From Candidatus Eiseniibacteriota bacterium (GTDB taxonomy: Bacteria > Eisenbacteria > RBG-16-71-46 > CAIMUX01), in assembly GCA_016712505.1 (NCBI GenBank), contig JADJQY010000008.1, positions 310,001-374,000 of the forward strand: a stretch of 64,000 nucleotides of DNA. Reading direction: 5' to 3'. Shown piece by piece: positions 55,466-61,849 of the stretch; within the stretch, counting starts at the first letter, position 1, and every line of letters starts with the position of its first letter. The notes below the pieces were generated by a model. The model worked only from the letters and a program-made list of their open reading frames with translations, was not told where the DNA came from and made no database searches. Position numbers and translations under genes: made by a program.

Positions 55466-57727
55466 TTGCCCGCGATCCGAGGGTTCGTGCAGTTGAATCT
55501 GTCGGTCTGTCTGCTGTTGATCGGGAGCGCGTTCCACGCCGGCCTGGCTCGGGGTCAGGAGGCGGGGACCTGGCGGTCGTTTCTGTATGGGAACGAGGTG
55601 CTCGATCTGGCGGCGGATGGTGCGACGATCTATGCGGCGACGACGGGGGGGCTGGTCCGGTTCGATCCGGTTGCCGGGATGGAACAGTGGACCCGGAGTC
55701 CGGGGGGACTGCTGAGCGACACGCTGGGGGTGGTGGCGGTGTCGCCGAGCACGGGGCGGGTCTGGCTGGGGACGGCGCGCGCGGGGATCAGCGTCTTCGA
55801 TCCGGAGAACGAATCGTTCCTGCCCTACACCAGCCTGCTCGAGCCGATCCCGGGGGACCGGATTCGCGCCATCCGCTTCGACTCGGTGGTCGAACAGGGG
55901 ACGACCCGCGAGCGGATGCTGGTCGGGGCGGAGCAGGGGTACGCGCTCTTCGCCGACGGGGACCTGCGCGAGGTCTGCTTCCAGGGCGTCGACCTCTGCA
56001 ACCTGGCGAGCTTCGATGTGCGCGATCTCGTCCGGCGGACGAATGGCGGGAGCACCTCGCTCTGGATCGGCACCGCCTCGGGCGTGCTGGAGCAGCTCTC
56101 GGGCGGAGCGTGGGAGAATCGGTCGTCGGGACTGGTCTCGCGCGACGTGACGCGACTGCTCGAGGATCACTGCATCGCGGGGGGGCAGATCTATCGCTGG
56201 GACGGCGCGCAGTGGCAGACGGACGCGACGGGACTGCCCCAGGATCAGATTGCGCGGGACCTGGCGACCGGGCCGGGCGGCGAGCTCTATCTGGGCGGAA
56301 GTCGCGGAGTGTTCGGTCGCGGGGAGGCGGGGTGGACGCGCGTCGGCACGAACGCCTTTCCGGCGACCTCGGTGGTGGTGACCGCGGGCGGGAGGCTCTT
56401 CGCGGGGGCGGCCGATCCGAGTGAGACCCAGGATGGGATCTGGGAGTGGACCGGCGCAGCCTGGGTGCAACACCGGCTCGAAGGGCCGTCACTGCGTCAG
56501 CACTACCGCAGCGTCAAGATCACGCCGGATGGAACCGTCTGGTTGAGCCACGCCGAGTCGGGGACCCGCCCGCAGGTGATCCAGGTGCGTCGCGGCACCT
56601 GGAGTTTCTGGAACGGCGGCCTGACCGGCTGCAGCGGCGCCTGGACCTGGAACACCATCCTGGCCGGCGACCACGTCTATCTCGCGCACTGTTGCTGCGG
56701 CACGGTCGATGCCTGCCCGCTCGAACGGATCTCGGTGGCGAGTAACGACTGTCAGGTGATCGAAGGGGTGCCGAACGCCTGGGACTTCGATCTCGACGAC
56801 GACGGCAACCTATGGGTGGCGAGCTGGAGTGAGAGCCAGGGGCCGGCTCGCGGCATCTTCCGCCTCGATGCGCGGGACTCGACCTGGATCAACCTCACTC
56901 CGGCGAACACTCCGGAGATGAAGTCGACCCAGATCACCGCGATCCGCCGACAGGGGAACGACGTCTGGATCGGTTACAACGCGTCGGGCCTGCATCGACT
57001 CACCCTCGGCGCGGACAAGCTCCCGGGCACGGCGGACGACACCTGGACCTGGTACCGGAATGCCGACCCGCAGCGTCGATTGATCGGCGATGAGGTGCGA
57101 CGGATCGAGGTCGCACCGGATGGTCGGGTCTGGATCGGCACCACGGCCGGCCTCTCGATCTGGGCGCCGGGACGGATCACCAACATCGGCCCCGGGTTCG
57201 GGCGGCTGCCCAGCGCGCAGGTGAATGCGATCGTCCCGACCGAGGACGGCGGCGGGTGGGTGGCGACCCGCGACGAGGGGGTCACGCGCCTGACCCCGGC
57301 CGAGTTCGGCTTCGATTACGAGGTGTTTGCCGCGCCCTACCTGCCCCATCCGAACGTGGAGGCGATGTCGCTCTCTCCCGATGGGCGGACGCTCTGGTTG
57401 GGCACGGCGCGCGGACTCGCGTCGTTCACCCCCAGCTCCGCGGGGAGCGGCGGATCGACTTCACTCTCGGCCTATCCGAATCCGTTCGTGCTTGGATGCA
57501 GCGACGGTGTGCGGGTGCTCGGACTCGCGGGTGGCGCGACCGGCGTGGTGGTCGATCTCTCGGGGAAGGTGCTGCACCGGATCGATGCCGCCGAAGGAGA
57601 CGAGCTCCTCTGGGACGGGCGGAGCGACGGGGCGGCGGTCCCGCCGGGGCTCTACTGGATGCGGCTTCGAACCGCGCGTGGCGTCGAGTCGGTCGGCGTC
57701 GGCGTCATGGACGGCGTCTGCCCATAG
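55466..57727 (+). CDS. Secreted two-component-regulator-type beta-propeller protein with C-terminal YPNPF tail
   Basis: A 753-residue secreted protein. TTG 55466 follows GGGAGG and starts a signal peptide (LSVCLLLIGSAFHAGLA). The body is a beta-propeller with repeated blade motifs (TIYAATTGGLVRFDP, RVWLGTARAGISVFDP, VWIGTTAGLSIWAPG, LWLGTARGLASFTP). The C-terminal ~80 residues (AYPNPFVLGC ... WDGRSDGAAVPPGLYWMRL) form a FlgD-Ig/type IX-like tail resembling that of the giant protein. No kinase domain is present, so it is not a sensor kinase. It likely lies on the cell surface; ligand unknown. Confidence 0.85.
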   Translation: MPAIRGFVQLNLSVCLLLIGSAFHAGLARGQEAGTWRSFLYGNEVLDLAADGATIYAATTGGLVRFDPVAGMEQWTRSPGGLLSDTLGVVAVSPSTGRVWLGTARAGISVFDPENESFLPYTSLLEPIPGDRIRAIRFDSVVEQGTTRERMLVGAEQGYALFADGDLREVCFQGVDLCNLASFDVRDLVRRTNGGSTSLWIGTASGVLEQLSGGAWENRSSGLVSRDVTRLLEDHCIAGGQIYRWDGAQWQTDATGLPQDQIARDLATGPGGELYLGGSRGVFGRGEAGWTRVGTNAFPATSVVVTAGGRLFAGAADPSETQDGIWEWTGAAWVQHRLEGPSLRQHYRSVKITPDGTVWLSHAESGTRPQVIQVRRGTWSFWNGGLTGCSGAWTWNTILAGDHVYLAHCCCGTVDACPLERISVASNDCQVIEGVPNAWDFDLDDDGNLWVASWSESQGPARGIFRLDARDSTWINLTPANTPEMKSTQITAIRRQGNDVWIGYNASGLHRLTLGADKLPGTADDTWTWYRNADPQRRLIGDEVRRIEVAPDGRVWIGTTAGLSIWAPGRITNIGPGFGRLPSAQVNAIVPTEDGGGWVATRDEGVTRLTPAEFGFDYEVFAAPYLPHPNVEAMSLSPDGRTLWLGTARGLASFTPSSAGSGGSTSLSAYPNPFVLGCSDGVRVLGLAGGATGVVVDLSGKVLHRIDAAEGDELLWDGRSDGAAVPPGLYWMRLRTARGVESVGVGVMDGVCP

Positions 57728-57762
57728 CTCCGACGACGATGGGGGATGGGCCGGAGCGCGAG

Positions 57763-59061
57763 ATGAAGCGCGTTCTCTACGTGGCCTACTTCTTCCCCCC
57801 GATGGGCGGGGCCGGGGTCCAGCGTAGCGCGAAGTTCACCCGCTACCTGCCACTGTTCGGTTGGGCACCGACGGTGCTGACCGCCGACGCCGCGTACTGG
57901 ATGCGCGACGAGACGCTGCTCGAGGATGTCGCCCCCGGCTGCGTGATCCACCGCGTGCCGGCCTGGGGTGCCGGGGTGGCGCAGCGGCAGAGCGGCGGGG
58001 AGGTTCGCTCGGCGGGACGGATCCATCTGCTCCGCTCGTTGGTCCGCTTTCTCCTCGTGCCGGACACCTACTGGGGTTGGGTGTTGCCTGCCTGGCGCCG
58101 GGGCGCACGGCTACTCGAGCGGGAATCGTTCGACGCGCTGGTCACCACGTCGTCGCCCGACAGTGCCCACCTGCTTGGCCTCGGGCTGCATCGACGCTTC
58201 GGGCTGCCCTGGATCGCCGATTTCCGCGATCCCTGGACGCGGCGCATGGCCTACGCCCCGGCCACCCCCTGGCATGACCGGCTGCACCACCGCCTGGAAC
58301 GGGAGGTGCTGCTCGGCGCCGATCACGTGATCGTGACCAGCGAGGAGACGCGCGGCGATTTTCTCTCCCGCACCCCCGGACTCGCTCCCGAACGGATCTC
58401 GGTCGTGACCAATGGATACGACGAGTCCGATTTCGAGGCGGCCGAAGCGATCCAGCGGGCCGATCCGCTCCCCCCGCGCTTCGAGGTGTTGCACGCCGGG
58501 CAGTTGAACCCGGAACGGGGAATCGAGCCGTACCTCGAAGCGCTGCTTCGGTTGCGCGCGCGGCACGTGGGGGGAGGCGAGTTGCCCCGCACCCGCTTCG
58601 CCGGCGGCCACTACGATCGCGACCTCGAGGCGGTGCGCCGCCGCGGGCTCGAACCGTGGGTGGAGTTCACCCCGAATCGACCGCACCACGCCTCGATCGC
58701 CGACTGTCTCCGCGCCCGGGTGCTGCTCCTGCTCGAGCAGCCCAGCGAACGGGGCGCACTGATCCTGCCGGGGAAGATCTTCGAGTATGTCCGGGCTCGG
58801 AGACCGATCCTGGCCCTGGTCCCGCCCCAGGGGGCTGCGGCGCGTCTGATCGGCGCGATCGGGGCCGGTCTGGTGGTCGATCCGTCCGACCCGGGAGCGA
58901 TTGCCCAGGCCCTGGAGCGGCTGCTCGGAACCTCGCCGCCCGGATCCGGAGTCGATGGCCCCCCGGTGGCCGACTGGGAGTCGATCCGGGGTTTCGAGCG
59001 GCAGGCGCTCACCGGGGAGCTAGCCGCCCGCCTGGACCAGATCCGCTCCAGGTCGCGCTAG
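57763..59061 (+). CDS. Glycosyltransferase, GT4 family
   Basis: A 432-residue GT-B fold glycosyltransferase. Features include YFFPPMGGAGVQRSAKFTRY (core PPMGGAGVQR), IADFRDPWTRRMAY, VVTNGYDESDF and the C-terminal LPGKIFEYVRARRPILAL with a Glu at the usual catalytic position. ATG 57763 (MKRVLYV) follows GGAG; ATG 57739 is an alternative adding eight residues. It is separate from the main polysaccharide operon but probably serves the same envelope pathway. Confidence 0.87.
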   Translation: MKRVLYVAYFFPPMGGAGVQRSAKFTRYLPLFGWAPTVLTADAAYWMRDETLLEDVAPGCVIHRVPAWGAGVAQRQSGGEVRSAGRIHLLRSLVRFLLVPDTYWGWVLPAWRRGARLLERESFDALVTTSSPDSAHLLGLGLHRRFGLPWIADFRDPWTRRMAYAPATPWHDRLHHRLEREVLLGADHVIVTSEETRGDFLSRTPGLAPERISVVTNGYDESDFEAAEAIQRADPLPPRFEVLHAGQLNPERGIEPYLEALLRLRARHVGGGELPRTRFAGGHYDRDLEAVRRRGLEPWVEFTPNRPHHASIADCLRARVLLLLEQPSERGALILPGKIFEYVRARRPILALVPPQGAAARLIGAIGAGLVVDPSDPGAIAQALERLLGTSPPGSGVDGPPVADWESIRGFERQALTGELAARLDQIRSRSR

Positions 59062-59379
59062 TCGCCGGCCGTTCCTCCCCCCTCCGATCCAGCGAACGAT
59101 TTTTCGCCTCTTCGTCCCTCCGCGTGGGGTCCGGTCGAAAGTTTTTTTCCATGGGCGCGATCCGCTCGCGCCGGGCCGCGCCGACCGATCTCGTAATTTG
59201 TTGTATATAAATGCGTTGAACCGTTCGAATTGATCGAGGAAAGAACGGCCGAAGTTGATCTCGCGAATTGACGAATGGGTTGGTGGGGGTTAGTTTTCAC
59301 CCGCACGAACAATCAGATGGGTTCACGGCCCTGCCCAGTGGGGCCACAGGGGTAGGCGGAGCGTCGATAGGGAGGCACG
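59062..59379 (+). promoter_or_regulatory. Intergenic promoter/operator region of the dcw cluster
   Basis: This 318-base spacer precedes mraZ. An AT-rich TATATAAA near 59,209-59,217 could be a -10 element, without a clear -35. TGGG boxes occur at 59,276, 59,284, 59,318 and 59,339. MraZ is known to bind TGGG-type repeats ahead of its own gene. Three of these boxes lie 42 and 21 bases apart, close to whole helical turns. No gene is seen in the region. Confidence 0.4.
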
Positions 59380-59886
59380 ATGACCAGGCCAATGCGGTTC
59401 CTGGGTAAGTTCTCCTTCCGACTCGACCCGAAGGGGCGGATCAACATCCCGGCGCGGTTCCGGGAGGAACTCCCCTCCAAGAACGATGGAAAGGACCGGA
59501 GCCTCGTGGTGATCAAGGGACTCGACGGATGCGCGTGGATCTATCCGATCGCGACCTTCGATGCCCTGATGAACTACTTCGACTCGCCGGAGCTGATCGC
59601 CAACCCGATGGTCCGGCATTTCCAGACCCTCTTCACCGACGGGGCGTCGGTCGAGACTCCGGACGAGCAGGGGCGCGTGAGCCTCTCGGACGAGATTCGC
59701 GCGCACGCCAGCCTCGACGGCGAAGTCGAGATTCACGGATGCATCAACCGCATCGAAGTGTGGTCGCCCGAAGCCCGGGCGCGGCACATCGCCAAGGTGA
59801 CGGCGCAGGGGAAGGACCTCGAAGCGCTGGCCAGTGAGTTCTTTGCAGCGGCGATCGCCCAGAAGCGTCAGCCGGAGGCCGCATGA
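59380..59886 (+). CDS. mraZ: Transcriptional regulator MraZ
   Basis: A 168-residue protein with two SpoVT/AbrB-like domains. The first is FRLDPKGRINIPARFREEL and the second ETPDEQGRVSLSDEIRAHA (cores DPKGRINIPARFR and DEQGRVSLSDEIR). It is the usual first gene of the dcw cluster and regulates it. ATG 59380 follows GGGAGGCACG. Its stop overlaps the start of the next ORF (ATGA). Confidence 0.95.
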   Translation: MTRPMRFLGKFSFRLDPKGRINIPARFREELPSKNDGKDRSLVVIKGLDGCAWIYPIATFDALMNYFDSPELIANPMVRHFQTLFTDGASVETPDEQGRVSLSDEIRAHASLDGEVEIHGCINRIEVWSPEARARHIAKVTAQGKDLEALASEFFAAAIAQKRQPEAA

Positions 59887-60311
59887 GCCCGTTGTATTCA
59901 GAACGCGACCTCCGTTTCGCGATGGTGCGCGTGGTAACCCTGCCGTCGCTCGAGCAAGTGATCGAGCGAATCGCCCAGGAGGCGAGCACTCAGGGGATCA
60001 CCCTCGATTTCGCGGGCACGCTGCACCTGGACTATCGCGCCTTCCGTTGGTTTGCCGACCGGATCGGCGCGCTGGATCGTTCACATGCTCCCATCCGTCT
60101 GGCCGGATGTTCGCCCTACGTGCGGAGCATCGTCGAGTTTGCACTTTCGGGGACCGACTGGGAACAGTTCGTTCTCGAGATCGTGGAGGAGAACGGGCCG
60201 GAGACCCCCAGGGGATTGGGTGTCTCGAGGCGGTCTCTTCCTTCGGGGGAGCGGTCCTTCCAGGGTGGGCTGGAGTCGATCTTCGGATTTGCTCCACCGT
60301 GCCCCAACTGA
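59883..60311 (+). CDS. STAS-domain-like protein inserted in the dcw cluster
   Basis: A 142-residue protein with the beta-alpha pattern of STAS/SpoIIAA domains: VRVVTLPSLEQVIERIAQEA, ITLDFAGTLHLDYRAFRWF and IRLAGCSPYVRSIVEFAL. The C-terminal ~40 residues are low complexity. The phospho-acceptor Ser of classical anti-anti-sigma factors is not obvious. The gene is coupled to mraZ by ATGA and precedes rsmH, a position where no extra gene is usual. Family assignment rests on fold pattern only. Confidence 0.6.
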   Translation: MSPLYSERDLRFAMVRVVTLPSLEQVIERIAQEASTQGITLDFAGTLHLDYRAFRWFADRIGALDRSHAPIRLAGCSPYVRSIVEFALSGTDWEQFVLEIVEENGPETPRGLGVSRRSLPSGERSFQGGLESIFGFAPPCPN

Positions 60312-60341
60312 GAGAGACCGCATAGGCTTCGGCATCCTTGC

Positions 60342-60492
60342 GTACGCGCGCGCGTGCGAGTCAGGCGATAGAACCAACCCGGGGGCACGCCTCCGGGCAC
60401 AACCCCACTTAGCTCCCTGCCCGCCTCCTCGGGTCGAGGTAGCCTCCGGGTTGATTCCGTCGCCTGACTCCCGTGCCCGCCGCGCGTAGCAC
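60342..60492 (+). repeat. Long imperfect inverted repeat (hairpin) between the STAS-like gene and rsmH
   Basis: Positions 60,358-60,386 pair with 60,442-60,470 over 29 positions with only two mismatches and two G-T pairs. This includes a perfect 11-bp block GAGTCAGGCGA/TCGCCTGACTC. Weaker pairing continues outward to about 60,345 and 60,480. The loop is 55 nt. It may be a dispersed palindromic element or a regulatory RNA structure. Confidence 0.85.
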
Positions 60493-60509
60493 AGGAGGGT
60501 CTCTCCCCG

Positions 60510-61397
60510 GTGCCCGAATGGCATGACCCCGTGATGGTCGATGAGGTGCTCGCGTACCTCCCGCACCGGCCGGACGGGGTGTACGTGGATGGCACGACCG
60601 GCACGGGTGGTCACTCCAGCGCAATCCTCTCGAAGCTGGGACCGAAAGGTCGCCTCATCTGCGTGGATCAGAGCGAAGAAGCGCTGGCTGCGGCGCAGGA
60701 ACGACTGGGTGAGCGAGGAAGGCGGGCATGGTTCCATCGAGGCAGCTTCTCGGAACTGGACGCTCCACTCGCAGAGCTGACCGAACCGCGGGTCGACGGG
60801 ATTCTTCTCGATCTCGGACTCAACAGCTGGCTGCTCGCCCTGCCCTCGACCGGACTGAGCTATCAGGTCGATGCGCCGCTGACCATGCGGCTCGATCCGG
60901 ATCTGCCCGAGACAGCGGAGGGTTTTCTCGCTCGGGTCTCGGCCCAGGAGCTGGAAGCGATCTTCCGCGAGTACGGCGACCTCTCGCGCGCGCCGCTCTA
61001 CGCGCGGCGGATCGTGGAGGCCCGGGGGCGGAAGCGGCTGCGGAGTACTTCGGATCTGGTGACCGCCTTGGCCGGCGGACCGCATCGCGGGATCGACTCG
61101 GCCGAGCTATCCCGGATCTTTCAGGCGCTACGGGTGGAGATCAATGCGGAGATGGAGCGCCTCGATCGGTTTCTCGAGCGCTGCGCGGACTGGATCACGA
61201 CCGGGGGAAGACTCGTGATCATCAGCTACGCCTCGCACGAGGACCGGAGGGTGAAGCGGGCCTTCGGCCCGAAGGGGCGTGATCCAAGGTTCATACCGCT
61301 CAGCAAACACCCGCTCGCGCCCACGGCGAGCGAAGTGGAGCGAAACCGGCGCGCTCGAAGCGCCAAGTTACGTGCGTTCGAAAGGGGGGGCCAGTGA
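60510..61397 (+). CDS. rsmH: 16S rRNA (cytosine(1402)-N4)-methyltransferase
   Basis: A 295-residue RsmH/MraW methyltransferase acting on the ribosomal P-site. Signatures are HDPVMVDEVLAYL, VDGTTGTGGHSSAIL (SAM-binding), FHRGSFSEL, and the C-terminal IFQALRVEINAEMERL and RLVIISYASHEDRRVKRAF (core LRVEINAE). The family's DLGVSS motif reads DLGLNS. GTG 60510 follows AGGAGGG ten bases upstream. The stop overlaps the next start (TGATG). Confidence 0.95.
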   Translation: MPEWHDPVMVDEVLAYLPHRPDGVYVDGTTGTGGHSSAILSKLGPKGRLICVDQSEEALAAAQERLGERGRRAWFHRGSFSELDAPLAELTEPRVDGILLDLGLNSWLLALPSTGLSYQVDAPLTMRLDPDLPETAEGFLARVSAQELEAIFREYGDLSRAPLYARRIVEARGRKRLRSTSDLVTALAGGPHRGIDSAELSRIFQALRVEINAEMERLDRFLERCADWITTGGRLVIISYASHEDRRVKRAFGPKGRDPRFIPLSKHPLAPTASEVERNRRARSAKLRAFERGGQ

Positions 61398-61849
61398 TGA
61401 ACATCGACTTTCAGCGCGCTGCCGCGGGGTCGAGCAGCTTCCGCGATGACCAGCGCCAGAGGCGGCGGCTGGTGCGGGTCGCCACCACGGTGGGGTGGGT
61501 CTTCTGCGCCCTCATGACCCAGGTGTGGTTGAGCACCGAGGTGAAGCAGCGCCAGGCTCGGGTCGAGCAACTCGAGGCCGAGATCGGCCGGCTGAAGGTG
61601 GATGAGTCCACGCTCTCCGGTCGCATGCAGAAGGAGAGCACCTACTCCGAGCTGCTCGCGGTTGCCGAGGATCTGGGCCTTTCGGCCGAGGGAGCACGCC
61701 AGCGCGTGGCCCTGCCGCCGTCGGCCGGTACGCCGGAGATCGTGGCGGAGGTCGAGCCGATGCAGGCCGGCGTTCTGCCCACCTTCGGCCTCGCCCGTCG
61801 GTCGAATCCAGAACCGAACGGGTCCTCCGGCGATGGGAAGGGGCGCTAG
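61397..61849 (+). CDS. ftsL: FtsL-like cell-division protein
   Basis: A 150-residue bitopic protein: basic cytoplasmic N-terminus, one membrane helix (VATTVGWVFCALMTQVWL, residues about 29-46), a coiled coil (VKQRQARVEQLEAEIGRLK) and a periplasmic tail. Size, topology and position between rsmH and the transpeptidase gene identify it as FtsL, whose sequence is poorly conserved. It overlaps the downstream gene by 17 bases. Confidence 0.8.
   Translation: MNIDFQRAAAGSSSFRDDQRQRRRLVRVATTVGWVFCALMTQVWLSTEVKQRQARVEQLEAEIGRLKVDESTLSGRMQKESTYSELLAVAEDLGLSAEGARQRVALPPSAGTPEIVAEVEPMQAGVLPTFGLARRSNPEPNGSSGDGKGR

Noticed and set aside
60342..60492. CRISPR array or tRNA-like element in the dcw hairpin region
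   Set aside because: There is only one inverted repeat, no spaced direct repeats, and no tRNA arms.
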